A stretch of DNA of 64,000 bases from Actinoallomurus vinaceus (GCF_039542055.1 NZ_BAABHK010000006.1:186001-250000); one strand, 5' to 3'. Shown: positions 32,866 to 42,260, counted from the first letter of the stretch. Notes: generated by a model from the letters alone, not told the origin. Numbers and translations: made by a program.

Positions 32866-35652
32866 GTGGCTTCCGGACGCCAGCGCTTTTCCATCATCAG
32901 CGACGGCCTCCCCAGTCAGCTTCCGGACATCGACCCCGATGAGACCCGGGAGTGGCTGGAGTCGCTCGACACGGTCATCAAGACAGAGGGCCGCTCGCGC
33001 GCCCGCTACCTCATGCTGAGGCTGCTGGAGCGGGCCCGAGAGCAGCAGGTCGGTGTGCCCGGCCTGCGCAGCACGGACTACATCAACACGATCCCGCCGG
33101 AGCGCGAGCCCTGGTTCCCCGGTGATGAGTACGTCGAGCGCCGCATCCGCGCCTACATCCGCTGGAATGCCGCGATCATGGTGTCCCGGGCGAATCGCCC
33201 GGAGTTGTCGGTCGGTGGCCACATCGCCACGTACGCCTCGGCGGCGTCCCTGTACGAGGTCGGGTTCAACCACTTCTTCCGCGGCAAGGACCACGGCGAG
33301 TCCGGCGACCAGGTCTTCATCCAGGGTCACGCCGCACCCGGCATCTACGCCCGGGCGTTCCTCGAAGGTCGGCTGCCCGAGGACAAACTCGACGGCTTCC
33401 GCCAGGAGATCTCCCACCCGGGGGGCGGTCTCTCGTCGTACCCGCACCCGCGGCTGATGCCGGACTTCTGGGAGTTCCCCACGGTGTCCATGGGCCTCAC
33501 CGCGATCAACTCGATCTACCAGGCCCGGTTCAACCGTTACCTCTACAACCGGAAGATCAAGGACACCTCGCGGTCGCACGTGTGGGCGTTCCTGGGCGAC
33601 GGCGAGATGGGCGAGCCGGAGTCGCTGGGCGCCATCGGCCTGGCCGCCCGCGAGGAGCTCGACAACCTCACCTTCGTCATCAACTGCAACCTGCAGCAGC
33701 TCGACGGCCCGGTCCGCGGCAACGGCAAGATCATCCAGGAGCTGGAGTCGGTCTTCCGCGGCGCCGGATGGAACGTCATCAAGGTCATCTGGGGTCGCGA
33801 CTGGGACCCGCTGCTGGCCCAGGACGTCGACGGCGTGCTCGTCAACCAGATGAACACCACGCCGGACGGGCAGTTCCAGACCTACACCGTCGAGACCGGC
33901 GAGTACATCCGCGAGCACTTCTTCGGTGACGACCCTCGGCTGCGCAAGATGGTCGAGCACATGTCCGACGACGACATCCGCAAGCTCTCGCGCGGCGGCC
34001 ACGACTACCGCAAGCTGTACGCCGCGTTCAAGGCCGCGCGTGAGCACGTCGGCCAGCCGACGGTCATCCTCACCCACACGATCAAGGGCTGGACGCTCGG
34101 GCCGGACTTCGAGGCCCGCAACGCCACCCACCAGATGAAGAAGCTCACGAAGGCGGAGCTCAAGGAGTTCCGCGACCGGCTCTACCTCGACATCCCCGAC
34201 TCGGCGCTCGAGGCGGACCTGCCGCCGTACTACCACCCGGGCGAGGACTCCGACGAGATCCAGTACATGCGCGAGCGGCGCATGGCCCTCGGCGGCTACC
34301 TGCCGAAGCGGACCGTACGGGCCAAGGCCCTCAAGCTGCCCGGCGACCCGGTGTACGCCGAGCTGAAGAAGGGCTCCGGCAAGCAGAACGTCGCGACGAC
34401 GATGGCGTTCGTCCGGCTCCTCAAGGACCTGATCAAGGACGAGAACATCGGCGCCCGGTTCGTGCCGATCGCCCCGGACGAGTACCGCACGTTCGGCATG
34501 GACTCGCTCTTCCCCTCCGCGAAGATCTACTCGCCGCACGGGCAGACGTACGAGGCGGTCGACCGCAAGCTGCTGCTGTCGTACAAGGAGTCCGAGCAGG
34601 GCCAGATGCTGCACGAGGGCATCAGCGAGGCCGGCGCCGTCGGCTCGGCGATCGCGGCGGGCACGGCGTACGCCACGCACGGCGAGCACATGATCCCGGT
34701 CTACATCTTCTACTCGATGTTCGGGTTCCAGCGGACCGGCGACAGCATCTGGGCGATGGCCGACCAGATGACCCGCGGCTTCCTGCTCGGCGCGACCGCC
34801 GGCCGTACGACGCTCACCGGCGAGGGGCTGCAGCACAACGACGGCCACTCGCCGCTGCTGGCCGCGACCAACCCGGCATGCGTCTACTACGACCCGGCGT
34901 GGGCGTTCGAGCTGTCCCACATCATCAAGGACGCGCTGCGCCGCATGTACGGCTCCAGCGAGGAGCACCCGCACGGCGAGGACGTCTTCTACTACCTCAC
35001 CGTCTACAACGAGCCGTACCAGCAGCCCGCCGAGCCGGCCGACCTCGACGTCGGCGGCCTGCTCAAGGGCCTGTACCGCTACGCCGAGGCCCCGCAGGTC
35101 GAGGGCGAGGCGCCGGGCGCGCAGATCCTCGCCTCCGGCGTCGGGATCCGGTGGGCCCTGGAGGCCCAGCGGATGCTCGCCGAGGAGTGGGGCGTGGCCG
35201 CCGACGTCTGGTCCGCCACCTCCTGGACGGAGCTGCGCCGCGAGGCCATCACCTGCGACGAGTGGAACCTGTTGCACCCCGACGGAGACCAGCGCGTCCC
35301 GTACGTCACTCGCACGCTGGACGGGCAGCCCGGCCCGGTCGTCGCCGTCAGCGACTTCATGCGGGCCGTTCCCGACCAGATCGCGCCGTGGGTCCCGGGC
35401 GACTGGTCCTCGCTCGGCACCGACGGGTTCGGGTTCTCCGACACCCGGGCCGCCGCCCGCCGCTTCTTCCACGTCGACGCCGCCTCCATCACCCTCGCGG
35501 TGCTGACCCGGCTGGCCCGGCGCGGTGAGATCAAGCAGGAGGTCCTGCAGAAGGCGATCGAGCGCTACCAGCTCGGCGAGGGCGCCGAGGTCGTCGTCGG
35601 CGCCGACAGCGCCCCGCCGGAGAGCTCGACCGACACCATGAGCGTCGGCTGA
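32866..35652 (+). CDS. aceE: Pyruvate dehydrogenase E1, homodimeric
   Basis: 928 aa, GTG start with AAGGGGA upstream. Full-length alpha-2-type E1: ETREWLESLDTVIKTEGRSRARYLM at the start, GHIATYASAASLYEVGFNHFFRG, the TPP/Mg motif GDGEMGEPESLGAI (about 245) to VINCNLQQLDGP, YKESEQGQMLHEGISEAGA, GFQRTGDSIWAMADQM and a C-terminal transketolase-C domain (SDFMRAVPDQIAPWVP). It decarboxylates pyruvate in the PDH complex; E2 and E3 are not in this window. A strong antisense open frame exists but is only a GC artefact. Confidence 0.98.
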   Translation: MASGRQRFSIISDGLPSQLPDIDPDETREWLESLDTVIKTEGRSRARYLMLRLLERAREQQVGVPGLRSTDYINTIPPEREPWFPGDEYVERRIRAYIRWNAAIMVSRANRPELSVGGHIATYASAASLYEVGFNHFFRGKDHGESGDQVFIQGHAAPGIYARAFLEGRLPEDKLDGFRQEISHPGGGLSSYPHPRLMPDFWEFPTVSMGLTAINSIYQARFNRYLYNRKIKDTSRSHVWAFLGDGEMGEPESLGAIGLAAREELDNLTFVINCNLQQLDGPVRGNGKIIQELESVFRGAGWNVIKVIWGRDWDPLLAQDVDGVLVNQMNTTPDGQFQTYTVETGEYIREHFFGDDPRLRKMVEHMSDDDIRKLSRGGHDYRKLYAAFKAAREHVGQPTVILTHTIKGWTLGPDFEARNATHQMKKLTKAELKEFRDRLYLDIPDSALEADLPPYYHPGEDSDEIQYMRERRMALGGYLPKRTVRAKALKLPGDPVYAELKKGSGKQNVATTMAFVRLLKDLIKDENIGARFVPIAPDEYRTFGMDSLFPSAKIYSPHGQTYEAVDRKLLLSYKESEQGQMLHEGISEAGAVGSAIAAGTAYATHGEHMIPVYIFYSMFGFQRTGDSIWAMADQMTRGFLLGATAGRTTLTGEGLQHNDGHSPLLAATNPACVYYDPAWAFELSHIIKDALRRMYGSSEEHPHGEDVFYYLTVYNEPYQQPAEPADLDVGGLLKGLYRYAEAPQVEGEAPGAQILASGVGIRWALEAQRMLAEEWGVAADVWSATSWTELRREAITCDEWNLLHPDGDQRVPYVTRTLDGQPGPVVAVSDFMRAVPDQIAPWVPGDWSSLGTDGFGFSDTRAAARRFFHVDAASITLAVLTRLARRGEIKQEVLQKAIERYQLGEGAEVVVGADSAPPESSTDTMSVG

Positions 35653-35672
35653 GACACCGGACCCGAAGACGA

Positions 35673-35701
35673 CCGGGGCGCCTCCTTCCGGGGCGCCCCG
35701 G
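35673..35701. terminator. Bidirectional hairpin terminator between aceE and the CU044_5270 gene
   Basis: Arms CCGGGGCGCC (35673-35682) and GGCGCCCCGG (35692-35701) are perfect 10-bp complements with a 9-nt loop. It sits between the two convergent stop codons. There is no T-run, as usual in high-GC actinobacteria. Confidence 0.7.
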
Positions 35702-35712
35702 CCGTCGGCCGA

Positions 35713-36738
35713 TCAGGCGGCCGGCACGTGGGGTTTCCCGTTGGTCCAGCCGACTTCGTAGTAGAGAGTCGACGACGCCTTGGTGCCGTCCACCGTCCCC
35801 GTGGTCTCCTGCAGGACGAAGGCGGTCTTCGGATCGATGATCAGGCGCACGGGCCCGATCGTGACCGCCTGCCCCACGCGTCCCCGGACGTCCTTGGCCC
35901 GGCCGCCGGTCGTCACCCCGGGCCGCTGCGCGAGCGCTCGGAAGGCGGCCGCCCGCACCTTGGGAGAGACGGGGACCGCGTAAAGCAGCGCGCTCAGCGT
36001 GCTGGTGACCGAGTACTCCACGTCCTTCGGCCGCCAGCTCGCATTGAGCCCACGGGAGAACGTGCGCGTCCAGGCCGTGAGCCGTCGTGCGTCGGTCGGC
36101 AGCCGCTGGAGCCGGTCGAAGGACAGCATGCGGTCTTCCAGCTCGAAGGACGCGCCGTTCTTGTGCTTCTCCTTGTCCAACCCCAGCCCGCGGCCGTCCA
36201 GCGTGGCGGTGCCCATGTACCACCAGCCGTCCTTGGCCGCCCAGGTCTCGAACACGTTCCCCACGGGCGACGCGTTCTCGACCGTGATGGCGTGGACCCA
36301 CCGGATGTGCCAGTACCTTCCGGTCGTCGCCGGCGCGGTCTCCGCACTCGATGCGGCGGCCAGCAGCACCTCCCGGCCGGACAGCCGTTGGGCCGTCTCC
36401 GACGGGGCAGGGCGCTGTGGACGGGCCGGAGGAGTCGCCGTGACCGTCAGTGCGATCGCGGCGGCGGCCCCTGCGGCCACCAGCCCGATCCCCGGCAGCG
36501 CCCAGCGACTCCACCGCCGGCGCGGCGACGATGTTCTCGGCACCCGCGCCCGGGTGCTCGGAACCTCCCGCAGCCGGCTCCCGGCCGGCTCCTGGGCGAT
36601 CGACTCGCCCGCACGGGGCCGGCCGGCGGTCGGCGCCTGGGCGATCAGCTCGTCCAGCCGCTGCCGGCCCGTCGCCGCCACCGTCGGCGACGGGCCGCCC
36701 TCGTCGAGCAGCTCGGTGACCCTTCGAATGTCATCCAT
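35713..36738 (-). CDS. CU044_5270 family membrane-anchored protein (putative anti-sigma-like partner)
   Basis: 341 aa. N-terminal cytoplasmic part (DDIRRVTELLDEGGPSPTV), one TM at about 78-98 (ALPGIGLVAAGAAAAIALTV), and an extracytoplasmic domain with AQRLSGREVLLAAASSAE, GRYWHIRWVHA and GPVRLIIDPKTAFVLQE. This matches the actinobacterial CU044_5270 family. Its start overlaps the ECF sigma factor stop by 8 nt. The cytosolic tail plus TM plus outer sensor plan fits an anti-sigma-like role, but no zinc anti-sigma motif (HxxxCxxC) is present. Confidence 0.82.
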   Translation of the reverse strand: MDDIRRVTELLDEGGPSPTVAATGRQRLDELIAQAPTAGRPRAGESIAQEPAGSRLREVPSTRARVPRTSSPRRRWSRWALPGIGLVAAGAAAAIALTVTATPPARPQRPAPSETAQRLSGREVLLAAASSAETAPATTGRYWHIRWVHAITVENASPVGNVFETWAAKDGWWYMGTATLDGRGLGLDKEKHKNGASFELEDRMLSFDRLQRLPTDARRLTAWTRTFSRGLNASWRPKDVEYSVTSTLSALLYAVPVSPKVRAAAFRALAQRPGVTTGGRAKDVRGRVGQAVTIGPVRLIIDPKTAFVLQETTGTVDGTKASSTLYYEVGWTNGKPHVPAA

Positions 36739-37330
36739 GGGACTCCTCCGTAGACGTGGGATCGGTCCCGCCCAGTGCCTCCCGTAGCTTCCTTCGAACC
36801 CTGCTCAGCCGTGATCCGACCGTTCCCGAGGGGATCTCCAGCGCCTGCGCGACCTCCTCGTAGCCGAGGCCGCCCAGCGCGACGAGGAGCAGCGCGTCGC
36901 GGTCCCCCTCCGGCAGAGCCGCGAGAGCCCGGGCGAGCTGCGGCCGAATGCCCTCCGCGGTGACACGGGCGGCGACGCGCTCATCGTGTTCACCGCCCGG
37001 AAGGTCACCGCCCAGACGGGCCAGCGCCGCGTAGCGACGGCTCTCATCGCGCCGGTACTGCCCGACCAGGTTGGTCGCGATGCCGAACAGCCAGGGGCGT
37101 ACGGCGCCGCGCGCGGGGTCGAAGCGGTCGCGCTTGCGGAACGCGGCGAGGAACGTCTCCGCCGCGACGTCGTCGGCGACGTCGCGACCGAGCCGCCCGG
37201 CCACGTACCGGTAGATCTCCGGGAAGTACCTGTCGTAGATCACTCTGAATCGATCGGGCTCATGCCACGACCGCTCGATCACCGCGGCGTCGTCGCCCTG
37301 CGAGTCGACGACGCCGGGTGGGGCGGTCAT
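36731..37330 (-). CDS. ECF-type RNA polymerase sigma factor
   Basis: 199 aa from ATG 37328-37330, with AAGGAG 6 nt upstream (an in-frame GTG at 37378 lacks a site). Sigma region 2 is at about 25-90 (FRVIYDRYFPEIYRYVAGRLG, DVADDVAAETFLAAFRKRDRF, AVRPWLFGIATNLV) and region 4 at about 135-190 (LPEGDRDALLLVALGGLGYEEVAQALEIPSGTVGSRL). It overlaps the CU044_5270 gene, so the pair form a unit. Targets are unknown; self-regulation is usual. Confidence 0.94.
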   Translation of the reverse strand: MTAPPGVVDSQGDDAAVIERSWHEPDRFRVIYDRYFPEIYRYVAGRLGRDVADDVAAETFLAAFRKRDRFDPARGAVRPWLFGIATNLVGQYRRDESRRYAALARLGGDLPGGEHDERVAARVTAEGIRPQLARALAALPEGDRDALLLVALGGLGYEEVAQALEIPSGTVGSRLSRVRRKLREALGGTDPTSTEESHG

Positions 37331-37765
37331 CCGTGGCTCCTTCTCATGTCGGGCCTTTCCGAGGCGTTCGGCGGTCACCCGTACTCAGTCGCACGCCAAG
37401 ATCTTCTTCACGGCGTCCATGCGCGTCCGTGGTCGGAGAGTTGCGCCCGCGCGGGAACAGAGGTTGTGAATTTGTGTAAACGGTCCACGGCTTCCTCGGC
37501 GTCGACTCACGGAGTTACGGTCACGAGTACCTGGAGATACGGACGACCCGTCAAGGATCCATCGTGATCCCGCCTCTTCACATCGCCTGAGTCCGCGCCT
37601 CCAGGCCGCCAAGTGGGGACAGAAGGGCCCGGCACGCCGCCGCTGCCGGGCCCTTTTGAATGTCCGGGCACCGAACCTCGCCGTTGCGTTCCACAGAGGG
37701 GACGAAGCGGGATACGGTCTTCGAGCTGACAGTGGAGATCATCCCGATTACGGATCGCAAGGGGG
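37331..37765. other. 435-bp intergenic region with possible small RNA
   Basis: No protein gene is supported. The only strong element is an intrinsic terminator at 37623-37657 oriented for a plus-strand transcript, although the nearest upstream gene is on the minus strand. DNA between about 37440 and 37620 could therefore encode a small RNA. Confidence 0.4.
37623..37657 (+). terminator. Intrinsic terminator with U-run, no gene upstream
   Basis: Stem AAGGGCCCGGCA (37623-37634) pairs perfectly with TGCCGGGCCCTT (37644-37655), 9-nt loop, then more T residues (TTTTG on the plus strand). It is a textbook rho-independent terminator, rare in this window. The coiled-coil protein gene starts 109 nt downstream. 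Confidence 0.8.
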
Positions 37766-40702
37766 ATGAGCGTGTCCGGCCCGACGGACGACAACGTGCC
37801 CGAGTCGAATGCCGCCTCGCCGTCCGGCGATGACGCGTCCGACCCCGCCGCCTCGCCCGGTGCGGCCGATGCTCGCGAGCCTGCCCCGCCTTCCGGGGCC
37901 GCAGGGCCTTCCGGCACGGCGTCGCCTTCGGGCACGGGTGCGTCTTCTGAGACGGCCCGGCCTTCGGATACGGCCTCACCTTCCCCGGCCGACGCGGACG
38001 CGGCCGAAGGGCCGGCTGCTTCCCGAACGGAGGGTGGCCCGGACGGAGGCTCCCCTGAAGCTCCTCCGCAGGCTCCGCTGGAGGAGGCACCCGAGGAGGA
38101 TTCCGCGGAGCCGGGAGCGCCGCAGAGGTCCGCGGAGAACGGTCCAAGGCCGGGGGAGAGCCCGTCCATGCCGCCCGTCGGTGACGACGCCGTGACACGG
38201 CCCTGCGCCTACTGCGGACGCCCGATCGCCCAGCCGGGTGAGGAGGGGCCCGCCGTACGCTACTGCCTCGACAACGACGGCGCCTGCGCCCGCGCGGCTG
38301 CCGACCGGCGCCGCCGCGACCAGGACTCCCCGGGCCTCTCCGGACAGGTCGCACGTACCTGGGACATGGTCGAACGGCTGGAGGACGTCGCCGAGCTCCT
38401 GGCGATGTCCCTGACGGCGGACCTGAGCGTCGCGGGGGTCGAGCGGCGGATCGCGGAGGCCAGAGCGGAGGCGGCCGCGGGCATCGCCGACGCCCAGCGC
38501 GACCGGGAGGCGGCCCGGCTGGAGGCCGAACAGGTCCTCGCCCAGCTCGGCGACGTACGGCACCGCGTGGACCGGGCTGAGGCCCGGGTCGTCGAGCTCA
38601 CCGCACAGCTGGAGACCGCCCGTACCGAACGGGACGCCGCCCGAGACCTCGGCACGCAGGCCACACGGACGGCGGAGGCGGCGACCGAGGCGATCACGGC
38701 GGTACGCGAGGAGCGCGACCGTCTCACGCAGCGGCTGACGGAGCTGACCTCCGCGCTGGACCTGGCCCGCGACGAGATCGCGCGATACCGGGGGGAGCTC
38801 GCCGAGGCCAAGGAGCTTCAGAAGCGGTCCGTCGCGATCGAGGAGATGCGCTCCCGGCTCCGCGCCGCCGAGTCCGAACTGGACAAGATGCGCACCACGG
38901 CCGAGCTCGCCCAGAACGCCCGGGCCGCCGCGGAGCAGGCGCGGGCGGCGGCGGATCGGCAGGCTCTGGAGGCTCGCGCGCACGCCGACGAGGTGAGCGG
39001 CGAGCGCGACGCGGCAGCGGCCGCGCTCGAGGAGAGCCGCGGCGAGCTGGAACGTACGTGCGTCGAGCGAGACGAGGCCCGCTCCGAGCTGGAGACGGTA
39101 CGGGGCGAGCTGGAGACCGTACGGGCCGACCTGGAGGCGTCCCGCGACGAGTTCAGGACCTCGCGCGAGGAGCTGGCGACGGCGCGGCCTCGCCTGGAAG
39201 AGGGCGAGCGGCTCACCGCGGACATCGAGTCGGCCCGCCGCGAGCTGGCGGACGCGCAGACCCGCCTGGGGCAGTACCAGCTCCAGGCCAAGGAACGTTC
39301 CGGGATGCTCGACCAGCTTCGCGCCGCACTGGCCACGATGCTCGCTGAGCGCGACGCCGCACGGGCCGAAGCCGACGAGACCAAGGCTCAGATCGACAGC
39401 GCCAAGGCCGAGGCGGAGGAGGCCAAGGCCCAGGCGGGCAAGGCGAAGGCGGAGGCGGAGGAGGCCAAGGCTCAGGCGGGCAAGGCGAAGGCCGAGGCTG
39501 GGCAGACCAGGGCCCAGATCGAGAAGGCGAAGGCGGAGGCGGAGGAGGCCAAGGCTCAGGCGGGCAAGGCGAAGGCCGAGGTCGACGCGGCCAACGCCCG
39601 GGCCGGCGAGGCCCAGGCTCGGGCCGACGAGGCCGACGCTCAGGCGGAGGAGACCAAGGCTCGGCTGGAGCAGCTCACGACGGGACACGTGCGGCCCACG
39701 TCGCGGCACGCGCGGCCGCCCGCCGACGCACATGCCCACGATCGGTCGGCCGGGCAGCCGCAAGGTGCGGCGGAGCCGCTCGCCGACCCGTTCGGTAACG
39801 GCCGCCCGCCGGGCGATCCGCGGATACCTGCTCAGCCGTCGGCCGACCTCGGTGGGCCTGCGCAGCCTTTCAGTGACGGTGGCGGGTTCGGCCGCCCGTC
39901 GGCCGATCCGCGGGGATCTGTTCAGCCGTCGGCGGACCCCGGTGGGCCTGCGCAGCGTTTCGGCGACGCCGGCGGGTTCGGCCGCCCGTCGACCGACGCG
40001 AGAGGATCTGTTCAGTCGTCGGCGGATCCCCGTGGGGCTGGGCAGCCTTTCGGTGATCCTGGCGGGCCCGGGCGTTCGTCGACCGATCCGCGGGGACCAG
40101 CTCAGCCGCCGGCCGACCTCGGCGGGTCCGCGCAGCCTTTCGGTGATCCTGGCGGGTTCGGGCGCCCGTCGGCCGATCCGCGGGGACCAGCTCAGCCGCC
40201 GGTCCACCCCGGCGGGTCTCCTCAGCCGCCGGTCGACCAGGGCGGGCACGCTCAGCCCTCGCACGACCCCCGCGTCCAGTCCGGGCCGTCGGCCGATTCG
40301 CGCGGACCGGCCCCGACGCCGTTCGGCCAGGGCCCGGTACCACCGCCTCCGCCGCCGTTCCCGGGACCCGTACCGTCCTCGCCCATCCCGGGAGGCACCG
40401 CGCCCTCGGCGTTCGGCGGCACGGCACTTCCGCCACGAGGCCCGGCGGGGGCCCCGCCCGTGCCACCGGACGCGGGAGGGATGCCGCCGTCGCCTGGGGA
40501 CCCGGGCGGACCGGGACTACCCGGTCGACCGGGGCCACCCGGCGGTCCGGGCACATCGGGTGCCCCGGACGCGGCCGGGGCCGGTGCGGCGGACGACCCG
40601 GCGCACCCGCAGTTCCCGCCTCCCCCCGGGCATGATGTGGGTGAAGCGACCGGCCGGTTCGACCGGTTCCGCCGCCGCTTGCCACCGCCGCCCGACGAGT
40701 GA
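37766..40702 (+). CDS. Large zinc-ribbon / coiled-coil / Pro-Gly repeat protein, function unknown
   Basis: 978 aa, ATG with AAGGGGG upstream. Order: disordered S/A/P/D-rich region (1-140); a Cys cluster C147-x2-C150-x16-C167-x6-C174 (CAYCGRPIAQ... RYCLDNDGAC) likely binding zinc; a conserved-looking helix GLSGQVARTWDMVERLEDVAELLAMSL; then about 420 residues of Ala/Glu/Arg-rich coiled coil, ending in repeats of AKAEAEEAKAQAGK; then a 30-residue repeat rich in G, P, S and D; a polyproline run; a collagen-like GxY stretch (GLPGRPGPPGGPGTSG); and a basic C-terminus RFRRRLPPPP. It could be a cytoskeletal or polar scaffold; no enzyme domain. The first Cys-helix part belongs to a family seen in actinobacteria. 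Confidence 0.8.
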   Translation: MSVSGPTDDNVPESNAASPSGDDASDPAASPGAADAREPAPPSGAAGPSGTASPSGTGASSETARPSDTASPSPADADAAEGPAASRTEGGPDGGSPEAPPQAPLEEAPEEDSAEPGAPQRSAENGPRPGESPSMPPVGDDAVTRPCAYCGRPIAQPGEEGPAVRYCLDNDGACARAAADRRRRDQDSPGLSGQVARTWDMVERLEDVAELLAMSLTADLSVAGVERRIAEARAEAAAGIADAQRDREAARLEAEQVLAQLGDVRHRVDRAEARVVELTAQLETARTERDAARDLGTQATRTAEAATEAITAVREERDRLTQRLTELTSALDLARDEIARYRGELAEAKELQKRSVAIEEMRSRLRAAESELDKMRTTAELAQNARAAAEQARAAADRQALEARAHADEVSGERDAAAAALEESRGELERTCVERDEARSELETVRGELETVRADLEASRDEFRTSREELATARPRLEEGERLTADIESARRELADAQTRLGQYQLQAKERSGMLDQLRAALATMLAERDAARAEADETKAQIDSAKAEAEEAKAQAGKAKAEAEEAKAQAGKAKAEAGQTRAQIEKAKAEAEEAKAQAGKAKAEVDAANARAGEAQARADEADAQAEETKARLEQLTTGHVRPTSRHARPPADAHAHDRSAGQPQGAAEPLADPFGNGRPPGDPRIPAQPSADLGGPAQPFSDGGGFGRPSADPRGSVQPSADPGGPAQRFGDAGGFGRPSTDARGSVQSSADPRGAGQPFGDPGGPGRSSTDPRGPAQPPADLGGSAQPFGDPGGFGRPSADPRGPAQPPVHPGGSPQPPVDQGGHAQPSHDPRVQSGPSADSRGPAPTPFGQGPVPPPPPPFPGPVPSSPIPGGTAPSAFGGTALPPRGPAGAPPVPPDAGGMPPSPGDPGGPGLPGRPGPPGGPGTSGAPDAAGAGAADDPAHPQFPPPPGHDVGEATGRFDRFRRRLPPPPDE
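39403..39600. repeat. 42-nt coding repeat (14-residue coiled-coil unit)
   Basis: Units encode AKAEAEEAKAQAGK or variants (one diverged as AKAEAGQTRAQIEK). The 14-residue period equals two coiled-coil heptads, so gain or loss of units keeps the heptad register. Confidence 0.8.
39831..40260. repeat. 90-nt coding repeat (30-residue Pro/Gly unit), about five copies
   Basis: Equivalent bases recur at 39851, 39941, 40031, 40121 and 40211, an exact 90-nt period. Each unit carries a PSADxGGPAQPFxD block and a GGFGRPSADPRG block. Copies differ by scattered substitutions, so the array is not very recent. Confidence 0.85.
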
Positions 40703-40736
40703 CCCGCCGGGCGATGGTGCCCAGGCCCAGCACCCA

Positions 40737-42137
40737 TCACGGGTCTCGGCCGGGGCGACCGCTCGTCTCCGCGTTCCGGTCGTGGGGCGGCCGGGACGGC
40801 ACCGGCATGGGGACGGGGGCGGGTCGCCGTACGCGGTTGGCGGCGACGCGTGCCAGCACGGCAGGGGCGAACAGCGAGGTCGGCGCGGCCATGAGCGCCA
40901 GCACGTCGACCAGGCGCCGGCACACGTGCCGGTCGACGTTGGCGGTGGCCACGACCTCGTCGACGTACGCGTTGATGACGCGGGTGCGCAGCCGGACGTG
41001 TGCGGCCTCGGTCTCCCGGTACCGCAGGTCCTCGCCGGTGGCGACGAGCCACGCTCCGGCGGCGCTGCGGGCGACGCCGCGCTGGAAGCGTCGTTCGAAG
41101 CCGGGGCCGGGTTCGCGCAGGCAGCGGTCGAGGGCCAGGGCCGCGACGGCCGCCACGCTCATCCCCTGGCCGTAGATCGGGTTGAACGCGCACGCCGCGT
41201 CGCCGGTGACGACGAACCCTCGGGGCCAGGCGCGCAGGCGCTCGTAGTGCCGCCGGTGGTTGGCCGTGCGGCGGAAGGCGGTGATCGGCGTGAGCGGTTC
41301 GGCGTCGCGGATGGCCTCGTACAGGACGGGGCTGCGAAGTCCCTTGGCGAACTCCAGGAAGGCGTCCTCGCCGGTCGGGCCGTAGTCGCGTCCCGCACCC
41401 GACAGGCTGCACAGCCAGCGGCCGCCCTCCAGGGGGAACAGGCCGCCGGTGCGCCGGGTCGCGGGCGGGTCCGCCTGGATGTAGAGCGCCTTCCAGTCGG
41501 CGTCGAAGCCGGGCGGTATCGCGTAATAGCGGCTGGCGTACCCGAGGAGGGGGTCGACCCGGGTCTCGGGCGGCGCCGGGTACCCGAGCGCCGCCAGCCA
41601 CGACGGGGCACGCGACCCGCGGCCGGTGGCGTCGACGACCAGGTCGGCGGGCAGCTCGCCGCCGGACCCGAGCACGACCCCGGCGACGTCGCGGCCCTGG
41701 GCGAGGAGACCGGTCACGTGGTGGCCTTCGAGGACGTCCACCTTGGCCCGGTCGCCGTCGGGCGCTTCCGTGAGCCGTCGTCGTACCGCCCAGTCGAGGA
41801 GCGGACGGCTGCACGACAGCATCTCCGTCCCGTCGAACCGCCGACGCCAGCCCGCGGAGGTCAGCCAGAGGACGTCCGCGGGCACGCCGACCACCACGGC
41901 GCCGGCCATCCCTAACGTGTCCTCCAGCCCGGGGAACAGCACTTCGACGACCTCCCGGCCGCGGTTCCACAGCACGTGCACGTGCCGGGCCTGCGGCACC
42001 CCGGCGCGGAACACCGGCTCGTCCGGGAAGCGGTCGCGCTCGATCAGCGTGACGCGGTCGAAGTGGGCGCTCAGAACACGGGCGGCGAGCAGACCGGCCA
42101 TGCTTCCGCCCACGACGACGGCGTGTTCGCGTTTCAC
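40737..42137 (-). CDS. FAD-dependent monooxygenase / geranylgeranyl-reductase-like flavoprotein
   Basis: 466 aa, GTG start with GGAGG upstream. N-terminal dinucleotide fold AVVVGGSMAGLLAARVLSAH, then ERDRFPDEPVFRAGVPQARHVHVLW, which is the typical substrate-side motif of actinobacterial FAD monooxygenases. The second FAD motif is RGFVVTGDAACAFNPIYGQGMSVAAVAALAL. No halogenase Lys/WxWxIP motif was found. It probably hydroxylates or reduces a lipid-like small molecule. It is divergent from a heme-oxygenase-fold enzyme over a 123-bp gap, suggesting a shared pathway. Confidence 0.88.
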   Translation of the reverse strand: MKREHAVVVGGSMAGLLAARVLSAHFDRVTLIERDRFPDEPVFRAGVPQARHVHVLWNRGREVVEVLFPGLEDTLGMAGAVVVGVPADVLWLTSAGWRRRFDGTEMLSCSRPLLDWAVRRRLTEAPDGDRAKVDVLEGHHVTGLLAQGRDVAGVVLGSGGELPADLVVDATGRGSRAPSWLAALGYPAPPETRVDPLLGYASRYYAIPPGFDADWKALYIQADPPATRRTGGLFPLEGGRWLCSLSGAGRDYGPTGEDAFLEFAKGLRSPVLYEAIRDAEPLTPITAFRRTANHRRHYERLRAWPRGFVVTGDAACAFNPIYGQGMSVAAVAALALDRCLREPGPGFERRFQRGVARSAAGAWLVATGEDLRYRETEAAHVRLRTRVINAYVDEVVATANVDRHVCRRLVDVLALMAAPTSLFAPAVLARVAANRVRRPAPVPMPVPSRPPHDRNAETSGRPGRDP

Positions 42138-42260
42138 GTACGGCCTCCGGTGATGCTGGGGACGAAGGAGGGGGGAAAGGTACGGAGACTATGAAACGTG
42201 CATATTGACGCTGTGTGAAGGACATGCCGATACTCGGATAACCGAGCGAGGAGTCCGATC

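Noticed and set aside
32809..35472. 887-codon minus-strand open frame antisense to aceE
   Set aside because: Composition-driven shadow (Val/Arg/Asp/Leu repeats); aceE on plus has full family motifs throughout.
35713..36738. Zinc-dependent anti-sigma factor
   Set aside because: Coupled to an ECF sigma gene, but the HxxxCxxC motif is absent; reported as CU044_5270 family with only a possible anti-sigma-like role.
37976..40264. 762-codon minus-strand frame opposite the coiled-coil gene
   Set aside because: It mirrors the repeats of the plus-strand gene (LRLLRLSLGL-type text), so it is a by-product of repeat composition.
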